Assembly: GCA_900696575.1 (NCBI GenBank)
Contig: CAADHD010000010.1
Location: forward strand, 62,001-126,000
From: an uncultured Bacteroidota bacterium
Lineage (GTDB): Bacteria; Bacteroidota; Bacteroidia; AKYH767-A; OLB10
DNA length: 64,000 nucleotides
Reading direction: 5' to 3'
Positions within the stretch are counted from its first letter, which is position 1. The number at the start of each line of letters is the position of its first letter. The position numbers and the translations under genes are program-made. Positions 51,440 through 60,018 of the stretch are shown one piece after another. The notes beneath the pieces are model-generated. The model made no database searches and had not been told where the DNA came from. It worked only from the letters and a program-made list of their open reading frames with translations.

Positions 51440-52078
51440 TTACTGGTTTTTTGGTTTCATAATAAAAAATACTTCGCTGTCTTTACGGGGCTCAATGCTG
51501 TTAGTGCAAGGCTCCATCAGAAGGATGTTGAAATAAGGTTCGAAGATGGGTTTATATTCACAGGGACAGCCTCCAAAAGGCGGGCCTTCTCTATCAAATT
51601 GTTTATCGAAAAGTAAACCCGCAAGCGTTCCGTTTTCACTGAGCAGTTCAAACATTTTGACTGCATACTCCTTCCTTCGTAAAGGAGGAAGAGCGCAGAA
51701 GAAAGTCTGTTCAAGTATCAAATCGTATTTACCCTGATGATTGAAAAAATCTTCGCATAGGATTCTGATCTGATTATTTCCTTCAAACTTTTTTTTTAAC
51801 CGTTCAACGGCAGCTGGAGCAATGTCAATCAGTGTAATGTTCGTAAAGCCGGTGCTGAGCAGATGTTCTGCTTCGTAAGCATTGCCGCAACCCGGAATAA
51901 GCACAGCAGCATTTTTATCAGGCCATGTATCAGCAAACTCAGCAATGGCAGGGGATGCGTAACCAATATCCCAGCCCGTCTGTCCTTCCTCCCACTGCGC
52001 CTGCCAATAGTCGCGGTCAAGCGGTTTATCGCACTGCGTTATGCAGCATTGCAAATCTTTCTCTTGCTGATGGCTCAT
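51440..52078 (-). CDS. TPMT-family thiol S-methyltransferase
   Basis: 212 residues from MSHQQEKDLQ. The ATG overlaps the upstream rhodanese stop (ATGA), so the two are coupled. SAM-binding motif VLIPGCGNAYEAEHL and the family hallmark WQAQWEEGQTGWDIGYASP match thiopurine/chalcogen methyltransferases. Because of its place in a sulfur detoxification run, a thiol, sulfide, selenite or tellurite substrate is possible; which one is inference. Confidence 0.87.
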   Translation of the reverse strand: MSHQQEKDLQCCITQCDKPLDRDYWQAQWEEGQTGWDIGYASPAIAEFADTWPDKNAAVLIPGCGNAYEAEHLLSTGFTNITLIDIAPAAVERLKKKFEGNNQIRILCEDFFNHQGKYDLILEQTFFCALPPLRRKEYAVKMFELLSENGTLAGLLFDKQFDREGPPFGGCPCEYKPIFEPYFNILLMEPCTNSIEPRKDSEVFFIMKPKNQ

Positions 52079-52395
52079 GCTTTTTTTAGCTGACTTAAAG
52101 TTTGCTGAACATTTTGCCATAGCCCGCCATTGCATACATTCTTAATACCTTTGGATTCGAGAATCATTTTGGCCATTTCGCTGCGGCTGCCGCTGCGACA
52201 GAATACAATAATGCCTTTGTCGCTTTTCAGTTGCAATGCTTTTGACTGTATGTCATTCAGCGGAATGTTGATAGCTCCTTTAACACTTCCCGATTTGAAT
52301 TCTTCGGGCGTGCGTACATCAACCAGCAAGGCTCCGTCCTGCACCATCTCGTGCAACTTGTTATTGTCTTTTGATTTTCCGAAAAGTCCGAACAT
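52075..52395 (-). CDS. Single-domain rhodanese
   Basis: 106 residues, cytoplasmic. Active-site loop VFCRSGSRSEMA with catalytic Cys; the EFKSGSVKGAINIPL strand-turn is canonical. It transfers sulfane sulfur, for example from thiosulfate or persulfide to a thiol acceptor. Start MFGLFGKSKDNN lies 12 bases after the MBL gene stop. Confidence 0.9.
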   Translation of the reverse strand: MFGLFGKSKDNNKLHEMVQDGALLVDVRTPEEFKSGSVKGAINIPLNDIQSKALQLKSDKGIIVFCRSGSRSEMAKMILESKGIKNVCNGGLWQNVQQTLSQLKKA

Positions 52396-52407
52396 AATTT
52401 TATTTGT

Positions 52408-53823
52408 TTAAGATTTTAAAACTTTACTCTGGCATACATAATCCGTACAAGGCACGCTGGTTTTCTGAATCTTATTGAACCCGCAACCAACTTCAGTGAA
52501 GTTACGATAACCTCTTGCCTGAAGAATAGAAGCAGCAATGCTGCTTCGGTAACCACCGGCACAGTGCAGATAAAAATGTTCAGCAGGATTGATGTCTTTT
52601 ATCCAGTTATTGATGTAAGCCAATGGCCAGTTGTATGCCTCATCCACATGCTCGGCAGCATATTCGGTTTCCTTGCGCACATCAACAACTTTATCTTTTT
52701 TAGGCTGAAATACTTTTTCAAACTCATCGGCAGTGATGCGCTTAATGGAATCGGTTTCTTTTCCTGCTTTAACCCATGCATCATATCCGCCTTTTAAATG
52801 GCCAAGCACATTATCAAAACCCACACGACTTAACCGTGTAACTGCTTCTTCTTCTTTACCTGGCTCTGTAATGAGCAGGATGGGTTGATTAACATCCACA
52901 ATCATAGCGCCTACCCAAGGAGCAAAATCTCCGTTTAACCCGATGTTTATACTCTGCGGAATAAATCCCTTGGTAAATTGACCGGCAGAACGCGTATCAA
53001 GAATAAGAGCACCGCTTTCTTCGGCTGCTGCTTCAAATTCTTCAGGAGTGAGGGACGTCATTCCTTTATTCAAAACCGAATCAAAACTGGCATATCCTTT
53101 CTTATTCATTGCCACATTCATTCCGAAATACCCCGGTGGTGGAGTTAATCCTTCCGTTACGGCTTTGATGAATGATTCTTTATCGGGTTGATTGAGCGCA
53201 TAGTTTATTTTCTTCTGATTGCCCAGCGTATCTACTGTTTCTTTCATCATGTTCTTGCCACAGGCGCTTCCGGCTCCGTGAGCAGGATACACAATCACAT
53301 CATCGGCTAAAGGCATGATTTTATTCATCAGGCTTTCGTAAAGCATCCCGGCTAATTGTTCCTGGGTCATGTTGGCAGCTTTCTGAGCCAGATCAGGCCG
53401 GCCTACATCGCCAAGGAATAATGTATCGCCCGAGAAGATAGCATGATCTTTACCCTTTTCGTCAATCAGCAAAAAAGTAGTGCTTTCCATAGTATGTCCC
53501 GGTGTATGCAGCACTTTGATTTTTACTTTACCGATTTCGAAGATCTGACCATCATAGGCTGAAATGCATTCAAACTCGCAGGCTGCGTTTGGCCCATAAA
53601 CAATAGGTGCTCCGGTTTTACGGCTAAGGTCAACGTGGCCTGAAACAAAGTCGGCATGAAAATGCGTTTCGAAAATATACTTCAACTTAACATTGTCGCG
53701 TTGCAGCCTGTCTAAGTAAGGCTGAATTTCGCGCAAAGGGTCAATGATGGCAGCTTCGCCATGACTGGTGATGTAATAGGCTCCTTGTGCAAGGCATCCG
53801 GTGTAAATCTGTTCTACTTTCAT
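52408..53823 (-). CDS. MBL-fold persulfide dioxygenase-like/rhodanese fusion
   Basis: 471 residues. The metallo-beta-lactamase domain (1-240) has the THFHADFVSGH and HTPGHT metal motifs, and FSGDTLFLGDVGRPDLA and YPAHGAGSACGK as in ETHE1-type persulfide dioxygenases, which oxidise glutathione persulfide to sulfite. Two rhodanese domains follow: the first (about 260-350) lacks a Cys at its active loop (LLITEPG), the second (about 360-471) is intact (LHCAGGYRSS). Cytoplasmic. The fused order suits sulfite or thiosulfate production next to a TauE exporter. Confidence 0.92.
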   Translation of the reverse strand: MKVEQIYTGCLAQGAYYITSHGEAAIIDPLREIQPYLDRLQRDNVKLKYIFETHFHADFVSGHVDLSRKTGAPIVYGPNAACEFECISAYDGQIFEIGKVKIKVLHTPGHTMESTTFLLIDEKGKDHAIFSGDTLFLGDVGRPDLAQKAANMTQEQLAGMLYESLMNKIMPLADDVIVYPAHGAGSACGKNMMKETVDTLGNQKKINYALNQPDKESFIKAVTEGLTPPPGYFGMNVAMNKKGYASFDSVLNKGMTSLTPEEFEAAAEESGALILDTRSAGQFTKGFIPQSINIGLNGDFAPWVGAMIVDVNQPILLITEPGKEEEAVTRLSRVGFDNVLGHLKGGYDAWVKAGKETDSIKRITADEFEKVFQPKKDKVVDVRKETEYAAEHVDEAYNWPLAYINNWIKDINPAEHFYLHCAGGYRSSIAASILQARGYRNFTEVGCGFNKIQKTSVPCTDYVCQSKVLKS

Positions 53824-53853
53824 TGTTTTATGTTGTTTTTAAGTTTTAAGTTA

Positions 53854-54663
53854 TTAATGTCCGTTTAATAAAGTTTCTTTAATAATGATGTAAATACCCA
53901 TGATGAGTACAAACCATCCGAAAGCTTTTTGAAGTTTCTTGCTTTCAATCTTTTTTCCGATGCGTGCTCCTACAAAGATGCCGGCTATCGAAAACAAAGT
54001 AAAGATAAGGAGAAAGTGCCATTGCATTTCTGTTCCGTTCTGAATATCACCGATAAAGCCAATCAATGATTTTAGAGCAATGATCATCAGCGATGTGCCG
54101 ATGGCTAATTTCATGGGAACGCGTGCAAGCAAAACAAGAGCAGGGATAATAAGGAATCCACCTCCGGCACCAACCAATCCTGTTAATACTCCTGTGCCAA
54201 CACCTTCGGCTATGATTAAAGCATAGTGGCGTGGTTTGCCGTTATCCGGATTTGTTTCCGGAGTATTATTGTTTTTGATCATGCTGTAAGCAGCAGCAAT
54301 CATCAGCAATGAAAAAATAAGCAGAAGAAACAGTGCTTTAGAAATTACGATACTGCCGATAGAAAGGACAGGGTCAGGAATGGCAGGCATTATCCAGGCT
54401 CGTGTGGCATACACAGCGAGAATGGAGGGAATACCGAAAAGGAAAACCATCCGCCAGTTAACTAACTGTTGCGCGGCATAACGCAGTCCGCCAACCAGCG
54501 CTGTTGAACCTACTACAAATAAGGAGTAAGCCGTGGCCAGCACAGGATTAACCCCGGCTATGTAAACCAGTACCGGAACAGTAAGAATACTTCCGCCAGC
54601 GCCTATCAAACCCAGCGAAATACCGATAATGCCTGAAGTAAGGTATGCTAATGTTTCTGACAT
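53854..54663 (-). CDS. TauE/SafE family sulfite exporter
   Basis: 269 residues, about eight helices in two halves with the repeat GIISLGLIGAGGSIL and VLTGLVGAGGGFLIIPALV, the family signature. It probably exports sulfite or organosulfonate made by the neighbouring dioxygenase. It lies 9 bases after arsR. Confidence 0.92.
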   Translation of the reverse strand: MSETLAYLTSGIIGISLGLIGAGGSILTVPVLVYIAGVNPVLATAYSLFVVGSTALVGGLRYAAQQLVNWRMVFLFGIPSILAVYATRAWIMPAIPDPVLSIGSIVISKALFLLLIFSLLMIAAAYSMIKNNNTPETNPDNGKPRHYALIIAEGVGTGVLTGLVGAGGGFLIIPALVLLARVPMKLAIGTSLMIIALKSLIGFIGDIQNGTEMQWHFLLIFTLFSIAGIFVGARIGKKIESKKLQKAFGWFVLIMGIYIIIKETLLNGH

Positions 54664-54672
54664 TTCTGATTC

Positions 54673-54981
54673 TTACAGTTTGCAATTAGACATACAATCG
54701 AGCAAGCCGGTAATGTTCGGCTCTTTCAGGCTGTAATAAACATAAAGACCTTCTTTCTCGCACTTCAGTACGCCTTTATCCTTCATCTTGATGAGGTGAT
54801 GTGAAAGCATACTCTGTTCAATATCCGAAGAAATTTTTTCCTGAATATCGTTAACGGTCAGCCTTTCATTTGATTCAAGTAAGGAAAGGATTTCAATGCG
54901 TACCGGGTGGCCTATGGTTTTAAGCACTTCGGCAATCTTGGCTAATTTGCCGGCCGGTATTCTTCTAAGTGTTACAGACAT
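54673..54981 (-). CDS. ArsR-family regulator, candidate persulfide sensor
   Basis: 102 residues from MSVTLRRIPAGKL; the longer open frame crosses the operator. Winged helix-turn-helix with recognition region IEQSMLSHHLIKMKDKG. Cysteines at 74, 96 and 100 (LKCEKEG; LDCMSNCKL). Known sulfur sensors of this family (BigR/SqrR) use two cysteines at other positions, so redox sensing is only suggested. It is the first gene of the sulfur island and sits beside a long palindrome that is a likely autoregulated operator. Confidence 0.87.
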   Translation of the reverse strand: MSVTLRRIPAGKLAKIAEVLKTIGHPVRIEILSLLESNERLTVNDIQEKISSDIEQSMLSHHLIKMKDKGVLKCEKEGLYVYYSLKEPNITGLLDCMSNCKL

Positions 54982-55002
54982 AATTTTCTGATTTCGGATG
55001 CA

Positions 55003-55028
55003 AATATATGAACATATATTCATGTATT
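55003..55028. promoter_or_regulatory. 26-bp palindrome, candidate ArsR operator
   Basis: AATATATGAAC..TTCATGTATT: arms ATGAA (55008-55012) and TTCAT (55019-55023) are separated by CATATA, and the outer bases also pair except one (T/G). It lies 22 bases upstream of the arsR start. Length and symmetry suit a winged-helix dimer. Confidence 0.6.
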
Positions 55029-55156
55029 GGTATAGTATCACCGTGATTTTTAGCCAACCTTCATGATAGAATATGCTGAATCTGACGTTGAGGCTTAGGG
55101 TTTTCACCCATAAGAAAACACTACCCCTGGCTTAATCTTCTTAAATTCAGGATTTT

Positions 55157-55172
55157 ATAATTTATAAATTAT
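55157..55172. promoter_or_regulatory. Perfect 16-bp AT palindrome
   Basis: ATAATTTATAAATTAT is fully self-complementary and lies 55 bases before the GTCPxRCP-type lipoprotein start. It is a possible operator; AT-rich sequence makes chance palindromes more likely. The rest of the 245-bp spacer shows no gene. Confidence 0.35.
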
Positions 55173-55226
55173 TTTACCAGTCTTAAATCATACGGTACAT
55201 TACCGCCATAAACAAACATAACTCAT

Positions 55227-55724
55227 ATGAAAAACAAACTAATCAACAACCTCACATCCTTACTAATTATTGCATTATTCATTTCCTCCTGCAGGGATCC
55301 AAATCTGAAACAGAAAATTGCTGATTTGCAGATGGAGAATGATTCACTTTCTAATTTGATCAATGCAAATGAAAATTGTTGCGAATGCGGAGAGATACCT
55401 TCCGAATTAACAGAAATGGAAGAAAGCAAAGCCAGAGAAGCATGGGAAAGGTATAAAACCGATGGTACAGCTGAAAAAATTCTAGGAACATGGCTTGATA
55501 AAGAAAACAACTGGTATTTGTACTGCACTTATAAATCTAACATTTACTCCGGCATCGGACTTAATGAAAGCAATTGCCCGATGGTTGTTTATGCGGTTCA
55601 GTTGGTTGCTGATAAAGATACAAGCTATAAATTCTTTGCATTGGAAGCAGAATTATCTGCTAAGGATTGTAATTCATTACGCAGAGCGGGTGGTGCAGGC
55701 ACTTGTCCGGTCAGATGCCCATAA
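55227..55724 (+). CDS. GTCPxRCP-family lipoprotein, paralogue 1
   Basis: 165 residues. Lipoprotein signal LIIALFISSC with lipobox Cys22, a short coiled segment (LKQKIADLQMENDSLSNLI), then a domain (about 49-165) shared with the next gene: CGEIPSELTEME, GTWLDKENNWYLYC, CPMVVYAVQLVADKD, YKFFALEAEL, and the end RAGGAGTCPVRCP. Six conserved cysteines suggest disulfides outside the cytoplasm. I do not recognise the family. Confidence 0.7.
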   Translation: MKNKLINNLTSLLIIALFISSCRDPNLKQKIADLQMENDSLSNLINANENCCECGEIPSELTEMEESKAREAWERYKTDGTAEKILGTWLDKENNWYLYCTYKSNIYSGIGLNESNCPMVVYAVQLVADKDTSYKFFALEAELSAKDCNSLRRAGGAGTCPVRCP

Positions 55725-55729
55725 TTTTG
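55722..55729 (+). promoter_or_regulatory. Candidate -7 box for paralogue 2
   Basis: TAATTTTG (TAnnTTTG) overlaps the stop codon of paralogue 1 and precedes the next start by 44 bases, so paralogue 2 may have its own promoter. Confidence 0.3.
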
Positions 55730-55772
55730 TTTTTACGCTTACTTAATTATTAATTTTTAAAATTCAACAACA

Positions 55773-56189
55773 ATGAAAGACAAAATGAAATCAGTTTTAT
55801 TTTACGGCTTTGTGTTAGCAATGATTATTGTTACCACAGATATTCTTGCACAAGGCAATGATTGCGGTGAAATGCCACAGGGCCTTACCGAAATTAACCG
55901 TGAACAAGCTCAGCTACTGTTGAGCAATTACACTCAATCGCAAAAATTGCCCTGTTTAAGCGGCACATGGACTGACGCTCCATATCTGACTTACCTTGCC
56001 TGCCTGAGCAGGACAGGGCTTTTTTCAGGCATGGCACAAAATTCTAAAGGCTGCCTTTTTGTAATTTGGGCCGTAGAAATGCGCGAAGGCGAAAATGTTT
56101 CTTACAGGTATTTTGCTTTGCAAAGCGATTTAGATTGCAATGATCCAAACAGGGGAGGTAGCGGCACTTGCCCGACCCGTTGTCCATAA
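55773..56189 (+). CDS. GTCPxRCP-family secreted protein, paralogue 2
   Basis: 138 residues. Signal peptide ending near ILAQ; no lipobox. The domain (about 31-138) repeats that of the previous gene: CGEMPQGLTEINREQAQ, SGTWTDAPYLTYLAC, FVIWAVEMREGENVSYRYFALQSDL, then GGSGTCPTRCP at the end. It has a secreted rather than membrane-anchored form. No function is known; it is followed by a strong terminator. Confidence 0.72.
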   Translation: MKDKMKSVLFYGFVLAMIIVTTDILAQGNDCGEMPQGLTEINREQAQLLLSNYTQSQKLPCLSGTWTDAPYLTYLACLSRTGLFSGMAQNSKGCLFVIWAVEMREGENVSYRYFALQSDLDCNDPNRGGSGTCPTRCP

Positions 56190-56214
56190 ATTTGCTTTTA
56201 ATCAGTTTAAACTT

Positions 56215-56246
56215 GCAACAGGCGGCAAAACCGCCTGTTGCATTTT
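56215..56246 (+). terminator. Rho-independent terminator after GTCPxRCP pair
   Basis: A perfect 11-bp stem GCAACAGGCGG (56215-56225) / CCGCCTGTTGC (56231-56241), loop CAAAA, followed by ATTTTT. It ends the pair of small genes and isolates the kinase gene downstream. Confidence 0.9.
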
Positions 56247-56284
56247 TGTGTAGATTGCGATTCTAATTCCATGGCGTTTTCTGC

Positions 56285-59200
56285 TTGAAAAAACATATAC
56301 CACGATTCGCTCTTTTTATGCTCACCATGCCTTATGGGTTTTTGAGCAACGGACAGCAAGATAATATCTTCATTCGTAAATCCATTGAGCACGGCCTTTC
56401 TCATAACTATGTAAACTGTTTTGTTCAGGATCATAAAGGCTTTGTATGGATTGGTACCAATGATGGCCTGAACCGGTTTGATGGTTATTCATTTAAAACT
56501 TATTTCAGAATTCCGGGTAGGAAAAACACCTTGAGCGAAAATTACATTGCTGATCTATGTGAAGATGCAGACAGCAATCTTTGGGTGGCTACTATCAACG
56601 GGCTTAACAGGTATAACCCGGTTTATGAATCTTTCGAAACTTTTTTGCCCGGCAAAAGCGGATTGAACTCAAAAGTCATTTACAAAATCAAGAATGACCC
56701 GAAAGGCAACATGCTCATTGGAACTGCTGATGGTTTACATGTGCTCCGGAAGGAGCGATTAAGCAGTTCGCCCGAACCAAACATGTTCGAAAGGCTTAAG
56801 TTTTCAGAAAACACAAGACCACTCATGGTTAATGATTTTCTTTTTGACAACACCAAAAGCCTCTGGATAGCTACCGATTCCGGCCTTTTTAAAGTTATAA
56901 ATCCTGACAACATGATGAATGGAAAAAACATTAAACTCATTCATTTTAATATGCCGCCAGAAGCAAAATCAAATAATATCTGGTGTATTACAATGGATAA
57001 TGCAGGATTTATATGGGTCGGTGATTTCAGAGGGATGCTCTTCAAAATTAAAGCCGAGCCGGATTATCAGCTACAGCAATTAACCGGTTTTAAAAGCGCA
57101 TTTTTAGACAACAAATTGCCGACAACCGGTATTGCGGTATTCAGTATGATGAGCGATGAAAAAAATGTTTATGTAGGAACCGAACATAATGGCCTCATAG
57201 TTATCAATCCTCAAACTGATCGGATTGTTAACCGCAGCATATATGATGCAGAAAATGTTCACACCATTTCAAGTAATCTTATTCTTACTGTTTGGAGTGA
57301 CCGCAACGGCATGATCTGGTGCGGTACGGATGCAGGTCTTTCCATTTTAAATCTTTCAAGGCTTAATTTTAATACCCTTCCATTTAATAATCAGCTCCAG
57401 CATGACAGAATGGTTGTGAATGACATTGCATTTGATAATGAAAACCGAGATTTCTGGATTGCTTCTGAAAATTCAGGCCTTTCTTACTGGAGAAGCAACA
57501 CAAACATAGAGAAAACAAATAGTTTGCTCAAGAAAATGTGGGGGAAACAAAACTTTCAGACTTGTTTGATTGACAGTCATGGAAATCTATGGGTGGGGAC
57601 TTCTGATAATGGGTTATGGAAAATTACCCGTGAAGGCTTAAAAAGTTTGCGGGATGGCCTGCTGCCGGCCGCGGGAGAAAAAATACAAATTCATGGTAAT
57701 GTAACCGACCCAAGCGGTTTCCGAGGCGTTTGGGTATGGTGCATTGAAGAAGATACATACGGAAAAATTATTTGCGGTACCACCAGTGGTATTAACATTT
57801 CAGACAATGGAGGTAAGTCTTTTATAAATTTTCAATTCTCGGCAAATACAAAATCGTACAGTAATCTGGTACGCTGCATAATTCCTGCAGGCAATGGCAT
57901 TTACTGGGCAGGCACTGAGAATGGCCTCTTCCGGTTCGATGCCTCATCAAAATCATGGACTTCGTATTTCGCCAATGATACCATGACAGGCAGCCTTAGC
58001 TCAAGCCGAATTTCAAGTTTGTATTTAGATCGTCTAAATAATCTATGGATTGGCACTGTTGGGGGCGGCTTGAATTTATTTGACCACAGCAAGAATCAAT
58101 TTAAATCTTTTGGACTTACAGAAGGATTACCCGGACTTACCATCAATGCCATTGAACAATCTAATAATGGTGCTTTATGGATCAGCACTAACAATGGCCT
58201 GGCAGAATTTAATCCTGAATCAGGAAATATTCAGAAGTTCAATGTGTTTGATGGCTTGTTGTCACAGGTTTTTTCACAAGGTTCCTCACTTGAACTTCCG
58301 GATGGAATGTTACTCTTTGGAAGCATCAATGGCATTAATTCTTTTTATCCTGACAGCATTCCGCAATTTTTATTTCATAGCCCCGTGTGGATAACGGATT
58401 TTAAAATTTCCGGTAAGTCGGTAAACGAAACAGGAGATACCTTGCTCATGCAGTTTTTTACCGACAGAAAAACCATTCACCTCAAACCTTTTCAAAACAA
58501 CATTTCTTTTGATTTTACATCTCTCAATTTTATTAGCCCTTCAAAAATTAATTACCGTTATAAACTGGAAGGTTATGTTAATGACTGGATTGTTACCAAC
58601 GGCATCCGCAGTGCAGTGTTTGCCAACCTGCCACCCGGTAAATACTCTTTCTATATTGCTGCCACACAGGAAGACGGACAGTGGAGCAACCATTACGATG
58701 TGTTAAGTTTCGAAATAGCGCCTCCTTTTATCAAGACCTGGTTATTTTATTTACTGGTTACGGTTACTTCGGTTTTTCTCGTCTCTACCTTTATCAGAAT
58801 CAGAATTAATGCTATTCATGAAAAGAAAGAAAAAGAATTAGCACTTCGCTCTTCCAGGATGAAAGAAGAGTTTCTGGCTAACATGAGCCATGAAATAAGA
58901 ACTCCGATGAATGCAATTGTGGGATTGACAAGACTTATGATTGATAAAGAAAACCGGCCTGATCAACTGCGCTACATGAAATCTGTTCAGCAGGCAAGCG
59001 AAAACCTTTTGGTTATTATTAATGATATTCTTGATTTTTCAAAGATCGAAGCCGGCAAGATGGAGATGAATCTCAAACCATTTCACCTGAAAGAACTTAT
59101 TGAATCGGTTTATCATACCATGTTTCTGAAAGCTGCCGAAAAAAATATAGCATTCGATTATTTTATTGATCAGAAAATACCCGATGCACTTATCGGTGAC

Positions 59201-60016
59201 AAGGTTCGGATTTCAGAAGTACTTATAAACCTCTGTGGCAATGCTATTAAGTTTACGGAAAAAGGAAGCGTTAACATCAGTTGTCATCATTCCGGTAGTT
59301 ATGCCGATAATCTTGGTAAAGTTCATGATGAAATATGCATGGTTAGATTCTCTGTTTCTGATACAGGCATCGGAATTCCGGAGGAAAGACAGAAAAAAAT
59401 TTTCGAAAGCTTTGTTCAGGTAGATTCGGAAACGCACAGCCGCTTCGGTGGAACCGGCTTAGGACTTACTATTTCCAAACGTTTGGTTGAGCTTCATGGA
59501 GGACGCATTGAAGTAAACAGCAAACCGGGTCTTGGTTCTGTGTTTTCATTTTACCTCCCTCTTGAAATAACCGATATATCATACATCGAAAAAACCGACT
59601 TAACAGAGGTAACGCTTCCAAATAAGTTGAGCGATCTGCGTATTTTACTGGTTGAAGATAATGCAATGAACCAAATGGTGGCTATTGATACTTTACAGAG
59701 TTACATACCGGGTATTAAAATTCGGACTGCTGATAATGGTAACCAGGCTATTGAAATGATAAAGGAAAACAACTTTGATGTTGTACTCATGGATATTCAA
59801 ATGCCGCTGATGAACGGCTATGAAGCAACCCAGGTAATCCGTACAAAATTTGCCGAACCAAAACGCTCCGTAAAAATTATTGCTATGACTGCAGGCGCCT
59901 TGCCTACAGAAGTGCAAAAGGGGTATGAAGCAGGAGTAGATGATTACATTATCAAACCGTTTACTCCTGAAATTCTTCTGCAGAAATTAGAAAAGGTTTC
60001 TTCGCGTCAGAAATAA
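56285..60016 (+). CDS. Hybrid two-component sensor kinase, no DNA-binding output
   Basis: 1243 residues from a TTG start (the in-frame ATG at codon 13 would cut the signal peptide). Signal peptide ending near LSNGQ; two beta-propellers made of Reg_prop repeats (for example HKGFVWIGTNDGLNRFDGY, SNLWVATINGLNRY) to about 690; a Y_Y_Y domain to about 790; a membrane helix (WLFYLLVTVTSVFLVS); HisKA with phospho-His869 (FLANMSHEIRTP); HATPase; and a receiver with Asp1170 (MDIQMP). Bacteroides HTCS proteins add an AraC output domain, which is absent here. The ligand is unknown, commonly a glycan. Confidence 0.92.
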   Translation: MKKHIPRFALFMLTMPYGFLSNGQQDNIFIRKSIEHGLSHNYVNCFVQDHKGFVWIGTNDGLNRFDGYSFKTYFRIPGRKNTLSENYIADLCEDADSNLWVATINGLNRYNPVYESFETFLPGKSGLNSKVIYKIKNDPKGNMLIGTADGLHVLRKERLSSSPEPNMFERLKFSENTRPLMVNDFLFDNTKSLWIATDSGLFKVINPDNMMNGKNIKLIHFNMPPEAKSNNIWCITMDNAGFIWVGDFRGMLFKIKAEPDYQLQQLTGFKSAFLDNKLPTTGIAVFSMMSDEKNVYVGTEHNGLIVINPQTDRIVNRSIYDAENVHTISSNLILTVWSDRNGMIWCGTDAGLSILNLSRLNFNTLPFNNQLQHDRMVVNDIAFDNENRDFWIASENSGLSYWRSNTNIEKTNSLLKKMWGKQNFQTCLIDSHGNLWVGTSDNGLWKITREGLKSLRDGLLPAAGEKIQIHGNVTDPSGFRGVWVWCIEEDTYGKIICGTTSGINISDNGGKSFINFQFSANTKSYSNLVRCIIPAGNGIYWAGTENGLFRFDASSKSWTSYFANDTMTGSLSSSRISSLYLDRLNNLWIGTVGGGLNLFDHSKNQFKSFGLTEGLPGLTINAIEQSNNGALWISTNNGLAEFNPESGNIQKFNVFDGLLSQVFSQGSSLELPDGMLLFGSINGINSFYPDSIPQFLFHSPVWITDFKISGKSVNETGDTLLMQFFTDRKTIHLKPFQNNISFDFTSLNFISPSKINYRYKLEGYVNDWIVTNGIRSAVFANLPPGKYSFYIAATQEDGQWSNHYDVLSFEIAPPFIKTWLFYLLVTVTSVFLVSTFIRIRINAIHEKKEKELALRSSRMKEEFLANMSHEIRTPMNAIVGLTRLMIDKENRPDQLRYMKSVQQASENLLVIINDILDFSKIEAGKMEMNLKPFHLKELIESVYHTMFLKAAEKNIAFDYFIDQKIPDALIGDKVRISEVLINLCGNAIKFTEKGSVNISCHHSGSYADNLGKVHDEICMVRFSVSDTGIGIPEERQKKIFESFVQVDSETHSRFGGTGLGLTISKRLVELHGGRIEVNSKPGLGSVFSFYLPLEITDISYIEKTDLTEVTLPNKLSDLRILLVEDNAMNQMVAIDTLQSYIPGIKIRTADNGNQAIEMIKENNFDVVLMDIQMPLMNGYEATQVIRTKFAEPKRSVKIIAMTAGALPTEVQKGYEAGVDDYIIKPFTPEILLQKLEKVSSRQK

Positions 60017-60018
60017 AT

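Noticed and set aside
55081-55226. Small RNA or extra gene before the GTCPxRCP pair
   Set aside because: AT-rich palindromes exist, but no terminator-bounded hairpin or coding frame could be supported.
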